DNA of 64,000 nucleotides from Desulfobacteraceae bacterium (GTDB lineage: Bacteria; Desulfobacterota; Desulfobacteria; Desulfobacterales; Desulfosalsimonadaceae): contig JAABTJ010000013.1 in NCBI GenBank assembly GCA_011389935.1, forward strand, positions 1 to 64,000, given 5' to 3'. The notes under the pieces were generated by a model. The model searched no databases. It was not told the origin of the DNA and worked only from the letters and a program-made list of their open reading frames with translations. The position numbers and the translations under genes are program-made. This document shows positions 1-6,926 of the stretch, one piece after another (the first letter of the stretch is position 1; every line of letters begins with the position of its first letter).

Positions 1-138
1 AGTCCAATATCTGCGTTGCGCACAATTTTTGAAGAATCTCACGTACGGCTAAGTACTATCAATTCTTCAAAAATTGCGCGCGCCTTGATCTTGAACATTT
101 TACAAAGCCGTCTGAAAACGACTTTTTACGAGTCCATC
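1..138 (+). mobile_element. MITE-like 152-bp palindromic element, copy A (cut by window edge)
   Basis: This is the 3' nine-tenths of the element seen complete at 42052-42203 and 60660-60811. It begins about 15 bases inside the element and ends with the terminal motif GAGTCCATC. The inner stem is 20 bp, positions 18-37 pairing with 62-81 with one G-T pair, around a 24-base loop. The remaining terminal repeat and the left target-site duplication lie outside the window. No protein is encoded; the open frames that cross it are incidental. Confidence 0.75.
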
Positions 139-176
139 AAAGTTGAGGCCTTCGCAGAAAGTTTTCCGCAGGCGCT

Positions 177-1457
177 TTACTCTTCCGGGGGTGCAAAACC
201 GGTCCGCGTCGAATAATGATAAAACCGCCGGTTGGGAGAAACCGTGACAGGGGGAAGCCGGAAGGGGCCCCCGTATTCGCCGGATGCACGAAGCGTCAAC
301 TCATGGTCACCAACGCTCAGGGGGACCCGGATGAGGGTCATATACGCCGGCAGGGTCTCCCAGGCCCGGGTGTCGGGCTCTTCCATGAGAAAAAAGGCCA
401 CCCGCACCAGGAGTTCCAACAGGGGATCGTTGACTTGCTGCGCCAGGACTTCCTTGGTAGCCACCCGGGCGGTTTCCTTGGTCAGGATGCGTGTCAGCCG
501 GGTGTTGAGGGAATCCTTGAGCACCCTGCCCACATCCGTCGTCACCATTTGGATCGGCCCGAACGTGGGAGCTGCGTTGACCCGGGGCGCATAAAAGCTG
601 CGGGTCCGCTCCCGGTAGGTGGCGAACGAGAACCGGATTGACGGCGGAAGGACGATATTGCGGGGAATCTTTACGGGCGCGCGCCCCTGGCCGACGAACA
701 GGATCAGCTCCGCGTCAGCCGGCCGTTCTCCGGCCGCGTCGTCTGGCAAATGTTTCCGCCACTTTTCCACATCGTCGGAAAAACCCAACCTACCGGCGAT
801 GGCAACAAGTTTGTCCGCGACCGGTGCGGGATCGTTCATCTGCCCGGCCAGGTTTTTGTATTCGATGTAGGCGCCGTTGATCTCCCCGTTGATTTCAAAG
901 CAATGGGCGATGAGCGCCCGGGTGAAGTGGTCCCGGGCCGTTGCCTCGGGAAAAGCGTCCATCACCTCCAGGGCCTGTTTCGCTTCCACCAGGGCGCTAT
1001 CGGGGCGGCCCGTCAAAAGAAATCCCATCATCAGGTAGGTATGCACAAGGAGCCGCTCGGCGTATTCCCCCTTGTATTCGGTGATCCGCTCGGTGGTGAC
1101 CATGGATCCGGCCTGTTCCCTGGCGCTGATATAATCCTGCTGCCGGATCATGGAGGATGCCTCAAGCAGCGTGTCGATGCTCTCCTTGTAATCGCCGGCA
1201 TGGTGCTGGATCACCCCTTTTTCCATGTAAAACAGGAGCCGGTCGCGGTTGGCCACGTCCGTGGGTTCCGACAACGCATCTGCGGCCTGATCCAGCCGCC
1301 CGCCGTAGAAGTCGGACCGGGCCTGTTTCAGGGGGGCCGAGGCACATCCGCTGAAAACGAGGAACATCGCCAGCAAGCCCCATAAAGCTCCCTGCCGCCA
1401 GGTATTCGGAAAAAGCGGCCGGCCGTTACCAGCCCACAAACGGCTTGGCTTCTTCAC
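177..1457 (-). CDS. COG3014-like outer-membrane-type lipoprotein
   Basis: A 426-residue predicted lipoprotein. The N-terminus carries Lys/Arg residues, a hydrophobic stretch and the lipobox FSGC with Cys38 as the lipidated residue. The mature part is rich in short helical repeats around residues 45-230, consistent with a TPR-like fold, and then a strand-rich C-terminal half. The gene directly follows lpoB and overlaps its 3' end by about 32 bases, so the two are probably translated together. I recognise the pairing of an LpoB-like lipoprotein with a COG3014-type protein from other Gram-negative genomes, but the biochemical role is unknown to me. The start at 1457 is chosen because a later Met would leave too short a signal peptide. 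Confidence 0.7.
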   Translation of the reverse strand: MKKPSRLWAGNGRPLFPNTWRQGALWGLLAMFLVFSGCASAPLKQARSDFYGGRLDQAADALSEPTDVANRDRLLFYMEKGVIQHHAGDYKESIDTLLEASSMIRQQDYISAREQAGSMVTTERITEYKGEYAERLLVHTYLMMGFLLTGRPDSALVEAKQALEVMDAFPEATARDHFTRALIAHCFEINGEINGAYIEYKNLAGQMNDPAPVADKLVAIAGRLGFSDDVEKWRKHLPDDAAGERPADAELILFVGQGRAPVKIPRNIVLPPSIRFSFATYRERTRSFYAPRVNAAPTFGPIQMVTTDVGRVLKDSLNTRLTRILTKETARVATKEVLAQQVNDPLLELLVRVAFFLMEEPDTRAWETLPAYMTLIRVPLSVGDHELTLRASGEYGGPFRLPPVTVSPNRRFYHYSTRTGFAPPEE

Positions 1458-2046
1458 GGACGATCTCCACGCTGTCTGCCCATTCGATCAGGCTGGTTTC
1501 CAGATCGGTCAGTTCCAGCGTCAGGCTGTAGTACTGGAGCTTTCTTTTTCGGAGGCGCACCTGCCGGGGTTCATCCTTGGTGATGGAGCGCAGGGTGCCG
1601 GTGATCATGTATTCAGCGCCGACCTGGCGGGCTTTCTGAACCCGGGTTTCCAGTGTGACATCGCCGCCATGCTGATAAGAGAGCTCTTGTTCGATGGTTT
1701 CCCGCTGTATCCGGTTTACAAATCGGGCTTTTCCGGATGCCAGGATCCGCTGGCGGATATCGTCGGTGATCAAATCGGTGCTGATATGCTCGGATGTCCG
1801 GTTGGCGACGTTGTATATGATCACTACGGGGCGATCGTTTCTGGCCGCAAGGGGAGACCGGTTTTTCAGCGACTCCACCAGGTCGTTGACGATTTTGTTC
1901 TTGTCGGAAAAATCGTAGCTCGCATCATAGTGAATCGTGTCGGTGGGCTCATAATCCCGGGTGCTGGCATGGCATCCGGCCAAAAGGGAAACCGACAGGA
2001 TCGCCAGGGCGAGTGTGAGGCGCATCAAACGGGGTTGTTTTGTCAT
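1426..2046 (-). CDS. lpoB: LpoB-like penicillin-binding-protein activator lipoprotein
   Basis: A 206-residue lipoprotein of the LpoB/COG3417 family, which in enterobacteria reaches through the periplasm to activate PBP1B; the target here is inferred. The start at 2046 is preferred to the upstream ATG at 2106 because it has an AGGAGAG ribosome site about eight bases before it and gives a clean signal peptide ending in the lipobox LLAGC (Cys25). The mature domain contains the family core with VIIYNVANRTSEH, a QRETIEQELSYQ helix and the GAEYMITGTL strand. It is the first gene of a two-gene minus-strand unit with the COG3014-like lipoprotein. Confidence 0.8.
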   Translation of the reverse strand: MTKQPRLMRLTLALAILSVSLLAGCHASTRDYEPTDTIHYDASYDFSDKNKIVNDLVESLKNRSPLAARNDRPVVIIYNVANRTSEHISTDLITDDIRQRILASGKARFVNRIQRETIEQELSYQHGGDVTLETRVQKARQVGAEYMITGTLRSITKDEPRQVRLRKRKLQYYSLTLELTDLETSLIEWADSVEIVREEAKPFVGW

Positions 2047-2388
2047 CGTTGTTTCTCTCCTGATGAAATGTCGAATCGTAACCGCCGGCAGGGCCGCTGT
2101 GTTCATGCCCGCCGGTCATTTTTTATGTTTCATTCTATCCCAAAATCCAGAATACCGCAAGGCATAAAGGCATAAAGGCATAAATGCTCATCGTGGTCAC
2201 GGATGCAAATCCACAAAAAGGGTCCGCTTTGTCCGGACAAAATCGTTCTTAAATTTGCACGATGGCGAAAGCCGTTTTACATTTAGATTCTCGGCATCTT
2301 TCCGGTGTCATTTTTTCGCGTTTTTACGCGATCCGGATAAAATCAGCCTGTAAAACCATTTATTTTATTTGAGTAAAGGAGGTGTCCC
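2047..2388. other. divergent intergenic region between lpoB and wrbA
   Basis: This gap should hold the promoters of both divergent units, but I see no convincing -35/-10 pair. It contains three tandem copies of the 8-mer AAGGCATA (2159-2182) and a small perfect hairpin TCGCGT-TTTT-ACGCGA at 2316-2331, about 58 bases before wrbA, which could be an operator. No gene is visible. Confidence 0.4.
2159..2182. repeat. AAGGCATA tandem repeat, three units
   Basis: Three perfect head-to-tail copies of an 8-base unit lie about 110 bases upstream of the lpoB start. Such short arrays vary by slippage; no function can be assigned. Confidence 0.8.
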
Positions 2389-2988
2389 ATGGCAAAGGTC
2401 CTGGTGCTCTACTACAGTATGTACGGACATGTCGAAACAATGGCCAATGCGGTGGCGGAAGGTGTGCGGCGCGTTGAGGGCGTTGATGTGATCATCAAAA
2501 GGGTGCCTGAAATCATGTCGGAGGAATCGGCGCGCAACGCAGGCGCCAAGCTTGACCAGACGGCTCCCCTGGCGACCGTGGACGAACTGCCGGACTATGA
2601 TGCCATCATTTTCGGTGCTCCGACCCGGTTCGGGAACATGTGCGCGCAGATGCGTAATTTCCTGGATCAGACCGGTAAGCACTGGATGAGCGGCGCACTG
2701 GCAGGAAAGGTCGGCAGCGTGTTCACTTCCACGGCGACCCAGCACGGCGGCCAGGAAACCACCATCACTTCATTTCACACGACGCTTTTCCACCAGGGAT
2801 TTGTTGTCGTCGGGGTTCCCTACACCTGCAAGGCGCTTTTGAACATGGATGAAATCACCGGTGGCACGCCCTACGGCGCAAGCACCCTTGCAAAAACGGA
2901 CGGCAGCCGGCAGCCTTCTGAAAACGAGCTGTCCATCGCCCGCTTCCAGGGGGAGCACGTGGCTGAAATCGCCAAAAAGCTGGCGTAA
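2389..2988 (+). CDS. wrbA: WrbA-type NAD(P)H:quinone oxidoreductase
   Basis: A 199-residue flavodoxin-fold protein of normal WrbA length. The FMN phosphate-binding loop is [12 protein letters not shown] near residues 9-20, followed by the family segments GAPTRFGNM (about 79-87), [18 protein letters not shown] (about 105-122) and the C-terminal [14 protein letters not shown]. WrbA enzymes are tetrameric cytoplasmic FMN proteins that reduce quinones by two electrons. The start is supported by an AAAGGAGG ribosome site. It stands 68 bases upstream of rubrerythrin, so a shared role in oxidative-stress defence is a reasonable inference. Confidence 0.9.
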   Translation: MAKVLVLYYSMYGHVETMANAVAEGVRRVEGVDVIIKRVPEIMSEESARNAGAKLDQTAPLATVDELPDYDAIIFGAPTRFGNMCAQMRNFLDQTGKHWMSGALAGKVGSVFTSTATQHGGQETTITSFHTTLFHQGFVVVGVPYTCKALLNMDEITGGTPYGASTLAKTDGSRQPSENELSIARFQGEHVAEIAKKLA

Positions 2989-3056
2989 ACCGGCCGGGTG
3001 CCAGTAAACTTACAAAAGAAAAGAGGAAAATTGTTGCAGAAAGGAGTAATTTTCCC

Positions 3057-3605
3057 ATGAAACAGATAACCGAACAGCACATGATCAATGCATTCGGCGG
3101 TGAAAGCATGGCCAATATGCGGTACCGCCATTTCGCCGTGCAGGCGGAAAAAGAAAAATTTCCGAATGTGGCCCGCCTTTTTATTGCCGTGGCCCATGCC
3201 GAATATATCCATGCCGGTGATCATTACCGCGAACTGAAGCACCTCGACGGCGGATTCGTGGCAAATTCCATGGGGGCTTTCGGGCCGGGGGATACGCTCA
3301 AGAACCTGGGGCTTGCCATTGCAGGGGAGCAGTTCGAAATTGATGAAATGTATCCCGTATACATGGAAGTCGCACAATTCCAGGGCGAAAACAGCGCCTA
3401 CAGGAGCTTTGACTGGTCCTACCAAACCGAAAAGCAGCATCTGGCGCTCTTCCAGAGGGCAAAAGAGGCGGTTACCGGCGGCAGTGACGTGAACCTGGAT
3501 ACCATACAGGTGTGTGAGGTATGTGGATATACCTTGGAAGGTGAAGCGCCGGACCAATGTCCCGTATGCAAAAACGGAAAAGAAAAATTCACGGCGTTTG
3601 ATTGA
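3057..3605 (+). CDS. rbr: rubrerythrin
   Basis: A 182-residue rubrerythrin, a cytoplasmic non-haem diiron peroxidase of anaerobes. The N-terminal ferritin-like domain keeps the expected carboxylate and His positions (GGES near 16, AEYIH at 48-52, GEQFEIDE at 90-97, EKQH at 125-128). The C-terminal rubredoxin-like domain has Cys153, Cys156, Cys168 and Cys171 as two Cys-x-x-Cys pairs that bind one iron. The ribosome site AAAGGAG is well placed. It is followed after 24 bases by an acyl-CoA dehydrogenase that itself carries a rubredoxin-like tail, so the two are likely cotranscribed and may exchange electrons. Confidence 0.93.
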   Translation: MKQITEQHMINAFGGESMANMRYRHFAVQAEKEKFPNVARLFIAVAHAEYIHAGDHYRELKHLDGGFVANSMGAFGPGDTLKNLGLAIAGEQFEIDEMYPVYMEVAQFQGENSAYRSFDWSYQTEKQHLALFQRAKEAVTGGSDVNLDTIQVCEVCGYTLEGEAPDQCPVCKNGKEKFTAFD

Positions 3606-3629
3606 TCCCGCGCCGAACGGAGGTGACCC

Positions 3630-4976
3630 ATGCTTGATTTTTCACTCTCCCCGGAGCAGCTCGACCTTCGGGAAAAGGCCCGGCAGTTTGCAAGAGACGT
3701 AGTGTTGCCGGTTGCCTGGCATTACGACGAGAAAGATGCTCTGCCGCTGTGGGTGCTTAAAAAAGCGAATGATGCCGGGATCATGAATTCCGACATCCCG
3801 AAGGAATACGGCGGTGCGGGCTACGGCCTCGTGGAGGGGGCCATCGTGACCGAGGAGATCGCCGCGGCATGCCCCGGCCTGGCGACCTCGATTTTTGACA
3901 ACTCCCTGGGGTTTGAACCGATTGTGATTTCCGGCAATGATCCCCTGAAAGAAAAATACCTCCCGGAAATCGCAAAAAATGGCAGGCAGATCTGCTTTGC
4001 GACCTCGGAGCCGATGATGGGGTCGGATGTCGCCGGCATCCGGTGCAGGGCCGAAAAAGACGGGGACGACTATATCCTCAACGGCACCAAATACTGGATC
4101 ACCAACGCCGGCGTGGCCGATTACATGACCATCTTCGCCACCGTCGATCCCGAAAAAAAACATGACGGGATCTGCGCCTTTATCGTAGAAAAAGGATGGG
4201 AGGGGGTCCGCGTCGGCCGGCCGATTCCGAAACTCGGCCAGCGCACCTCCAACACGGCGGGCATCGACCTGAAAAACGTCCGGGTGCCTGCCGAGAACAT
4301 GCTTGCCCCGCCGGGAGAGGGGTTTATGCTTGCCATGAAAACCTTTTCCCGAACCCGTCCGATCATCGGCGCTTTTGCCGTTGGGGCGGCTCGCTCCGCA
4401 ATGGAATACGCTATTGATTATGCGAAAAAACGAAAGACGTTCGGCAGCAGCATCCATTCCTACCAGGCCATACAGTTCAAGCTTGCAGAGATGTACCAAC
4501 GGGTGGAAACATCCCGCCTGCTGGTCCTCAAAGGGGCCTGGGAAGCCGACAGCGGCATGGACCCGACCATCACCGCGTCCATCGGAAAATTCTACGCCAC
4601 GGAAAGCGCAATGGAGGTGTTAAACGATGCCCTTCAGATATTCGGCGGCTACGGATATACGAAGATGTTCCCCATTGAAAAGCTCCTCCGGGACACCCGC
4701 CTGTTCACCATCTATGAGGGGACCAGCGAGATCCAGCGGATGATCGTCGCCGGTTACCTGTTGAGCGCTTACGAGCCCGTCATGCCGGCGATCGAGGAAG
4801 TGCCGGTGCTGGTGGGCGCTGACGAGCCGCTTTTCGATGAAGACGGTCATCCGGCGGATACGCAGGCCTGGCGCTGCCCGCTCTGCGGATACGTGCACTA
4901 TGGCGAAGAACCTCCGGAAGAGTGCCCCCACTGTTTCGTGAAGGGGAAAGGGTTTGCGAAGGTCTGGCCCCGGTAG
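3630..4976 (+). CDS. acyl-CoA dehydrogenase with C-terminal rubredoxin-like domain
   Basis: A 448-residue fusion. Residues 1-380 form a full acyl-CoA dehydrogenase, an FAD enzyme that introduces an alpha,beta double bond into acyl-CoA; the motifs CFATSEPMMGSD, YWITNAG, FGGYGYTK and YEGTSEIQR are present, the last holding the usual catalytic Glu. A linker leads to a C-terminal domain at 414-448 with Cys416, Cys419, Cys432 and Cys435 in rubredoxin arrangement (CPLCGY and CPHC). Ordinary family members end near 380 and pass electrons to ETF. The start has the ribosome site CGGAGGTG. The acyl substrate cannot be told from sequence. Proximity to rubrerythrin suggests an electron route through the iron domain, which is inference. 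Confidence 0.88.
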   Translation: MLDFSLSPEQLDLREKARQFARDVVLPVAWHYDEKDALPLWVLKKANDAGIMNSDIPKEYGGAGYGLVEGAIVTEEIAAACPGLATSIFDNSLGFEPIVISGNDPLKEKYLPEIAKNGRQICFATSEPMMGSDVAGIRCRAEKDGDDYILNGTKYWITNAGVADYMTIFATVDPEKKHDGICAFIVEKGWEGVRVGRPIPKLGQRTSNTAGIDLKNVRVPAENMLAPPGEGFMLAMKTFSRTRPIIGAFAVGAARSAMEYAIDYAKKRKTFGSSIHSYQAIQFKLAEMYQRVETSRLLVLKGAWEADSGMDPTITASIGKFYATESAMEVLNDALQIFGGYGYTKMFPIEKLLRDTRLFTIYEGTSEIQRMIVAGYLLSAYEPVMPAIEEVPVLVGADEPLFDEDGHPADTQAWRCPLCGYVHYGEEPPEECPHCFVKGKGFAKVWPR

Positions 4977-5060
4977 GGGACCGGCCGCGTTTCCTGATGT
5001 TCTTGTATGAAATGGAATCCAGCCGCAATGGCTGACCCACCTGACAGGGAGGAAAGTACA

Positions 5061-5369
5061 ATGACGGATGTGAAAGACTACTGTGAACAGGTATATAAGC
5101 GGATGATCGGGTTGAAGGCAGGACTGTATGACGTGATTGCAAAGGCTGAAAAAATGCCGGATCCGGCCCATACGGAAGCAGCAAAAGAGCTGATGGCCAT
5201 GGTCGGCAACATTGATGCCGGATTGGAGGAATTGAAAAATCAATGTCCTGCAGACTGGTCTCCCAATAAAAAGAACATAGACGACAGCATGGCTCGCTTG
5301 TCTGAAACATTAAGCAAAACGGCCGACCGGCTCGGGGTGACGGTGCCCGATACAACGGCATGGCTTTGA
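5061..5369 (+). CDS. small helical protein of unknown function
   Basis: A 102-residue protein that I do not recognise. The start at 5061 is chosen over an upstream in-frame ATG (5007) because GGGAGGAAAG lies just before it. The sequence is mostly amphipathic helix, with a hydrophilic middle and an NKKN turn near residue 69, and has no signal peptide or membrane segment. One Cys lies near the N-terminus (residue 8) and one near residue 62. It follows the acyl-CoA dehydrogenase by 84 bases on the same strand and may belong to the same transcript. Confidence 0.65.
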   Translation: MTDVKDYCEQVYKRMIGLKAGLYDVIAKAEKMPDPAHTEAAKELMAMVGNIDAGLEELKNQCPADWSPNKKNIDDSMARLSETLSKTADRLGVTVPDTTAWL

Positions 5370-5419
5370 CGGCATGCCGTAACCGGCCGGATGAGTGCAA
5401 TTCAATATAGGGCCTGGCA

Positions 5420-5650
5420 ATGGATATCGACGTAACAGTTTCCATCGGCAAGGCCGCCGGTCAGGGGATACAGACGGTGGGAGATCTGCTGGCCGGTGTT
5501 TGCCACCAGGCCGGTCTGTACCTCATGGTTACCAATGATTTTGAATCGCGCATTCGCGGCGGACAAGGTTTCATGCAGCTTCGGATCAGCGATGAATCTT
5601 TGACCGCCCCGGACGACCGAAACCACCTGCTGGTGGCACTGATCCGGAAG
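5420..5650 (+). pseudogene. truncated 2-oxoacid:ferredoxin oxidoreductase gamma/alpha subunit fragment
   Basis: The first 75 or so codons match the start of the gamma domain of 2-oxoacid:acceptor oxidoreductases: IGKAAGQGIQTVGDLLA, then DFESRIRGGQGF and LTAPDDRNHLLVAL. Intact proteins continue for at least a further 100 residues, and several hundred in KorA-type fusions. Here the family match stops near 5645 and the frame then reads antisense through the end of the neighbouring thioredoxin-reductase-like gene to a stop at 5686. There is no clear ribosome site. I read this as the 5' remnant of a gene whose remainder was lost by deletion or rearrangement at about 5645-5655. Confidence 0.75.
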
Positions 5651-5652
5651 TT

Positions 5653-6564
5653 TTATCCTTTTTCGCTTTTTCGTTTGACGGCATAGGCGGCGGCCTCAAT
5701 GCCGGCCGTGCAGCCTTCGCCGACGGACTTGGCCACCTGCCAGGGCGGGCCGCAGATGTCGCCTGCGGCATATACGCCGGGCAGGTTGGTTTCCTGCTTC
5801 TTGTTGGCAGAGATGTATTTCATGGTGTCATCGAGGAGAATGCCCAGCTTGCCGGCAAAATCGACCGCTCCTTTCGCCCCGAGTTCGATGAAAACGCCGG
5901 TCACGGCAAGTTCGTCGCCGTTGTCCAGCACCAGGCCGGATACCGCGTCGCTTCCCTGTATCCGGACTACCTTGCGCCCTTCATGGAGCAAAACATCGCT
6001 CTGCCGTAGTTTTTCGGCAAGGAAGGCCTCCACGTCGAGCGCCTCGCAGACCAGATGGACTTCACTGGCGTAAAATATCATGGTCAATGCGGCGCCGACC
6101 GCAGCGCTCCCGCAGCCAACCACCGCTACGGCCTCGCCTTTGAACAGGGGGCCGTCACAGTCCACGCAATAACTCACGCCTTTTCCCACCAGGGCCTTTT
6201 CCCCCTCGATGTTCAGCTTATTGCGCGATATGCCCATGGCCAGAACAAGCGCATGGGCTTTCAAGACCTCTCCGCCGGCGGTTTCGACAATATATTGCCC
6301 GTTGTCGATGTCCAGCGCCATGACGTCTTTCTCCAGAGAATCCGCGCCCGCTTCCTGCGCCTTGGAAAGTGCGATTTCAAGCATTTCAGCGCCGGACTGC
6401 GTTGCGGTACAGCAGAAATTTTCAATGTGCGCATTATAGGCGCTGCTTTTTGAACTCTGGCCGATCACCAGGACGGACACTTTTCTGCGGGCTGCATGTA
6501 TGGCTGCCTGCAAACCTGCGGGTCCTGCGCCCAGGATGATCACGTCATACAATTGTGCGCTCAT
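5653..6564 (-). CDS. thioredoxin-reductase-like FAD/NAD(P)H oxidoreductase
   Basis: A 303-residue flavoprotein of the thioredoxin reductase family. It has the FAD-binding GAGPAG (12-17), the redox pair Cys133 and Cys136 in CVDCDG, a second nucleotide motif VVGCGSAAVG near 167, and the C-terminal FAD motif GVYAAGD followed by GPPWQVAKSVGEG. The active-site spacing fits TrxB, though CVDC replaces the classical CATC. The natural partner could be thioredoxin, a glutaredoxin-like protein or a ferredoxin-linked protein; none is encoded nearby. Its 3' end meets the broken oxidoreductase fragment, but the protein itself looks complete. Confidence 0.85.
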   Translation of the reverse strand: MSAQLYDVIILGAGPAGLQAAIHAARRKVSVLVIGQSSKSSAYNAHIENFCCTATQSGAEMLEIALSKAQEAGADSLEKDVMALDIDNGQYIVETAGGEVLKAHALVLAMGISRNKLNIEGEKALVGKGVSYCVDCDGPLFKGEAVAVVGCGSAAVGAALTMIFYASEVHLVCEALDVEAFLAEKLRQSDVLLHEGRKVVRIQGSDAVSGLVLDNGDELAVTGVFIELGAKGAVDFAGKLGILLDDTMKYISANKKQETNLPGVYAAGDICGPPWQVAKSVGEGCTAGIEAAAYAVKRKSEKG

Positions 6565-6926
6565 GCTGCCTTCTCCTTCTGGCTGTCAGTGGCCCTTCCA
6601 TGTGCGCCTGCCGGCGGCTGCACCAAGGGGTTTTTTGAACGATGCCTGCATGCTGCAAAAAAAAATGAGCCAAAACCGCTGATTATTGTTTAAATATATG
6701 CCCGGGACGCGGCAGTGTCAAATTCGTGTTGGCCGGGCTTACCTGGAAAACCGCAGGTATCGATTGCGCCCCGATTTTCCGATATGCCAAATCGCTCTCG
6801 GGTCGCGTCCGGCAAGGCACAGCCCCGGCGGGGATGGGTTGAGCGCTCCGGAAGGGATTTGCAATTTTTAAAATCAGAGACATTATTAACTCAGTGTTAT
6901 TTACCGTTTAAGAGAAAGGTGCTCTT
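6565..6926. other. intergenic region upstream of the metal ATPase
   Basis: About 360 bases between divergent genes. No gene, RNA motif or strong repeat is visible. TTGCAA (about 6859) followed after 16 bases by CATTAT, about 45 bases upstream of the ATPase start, is a weak promoter candidate only. Confidence 0.3.
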
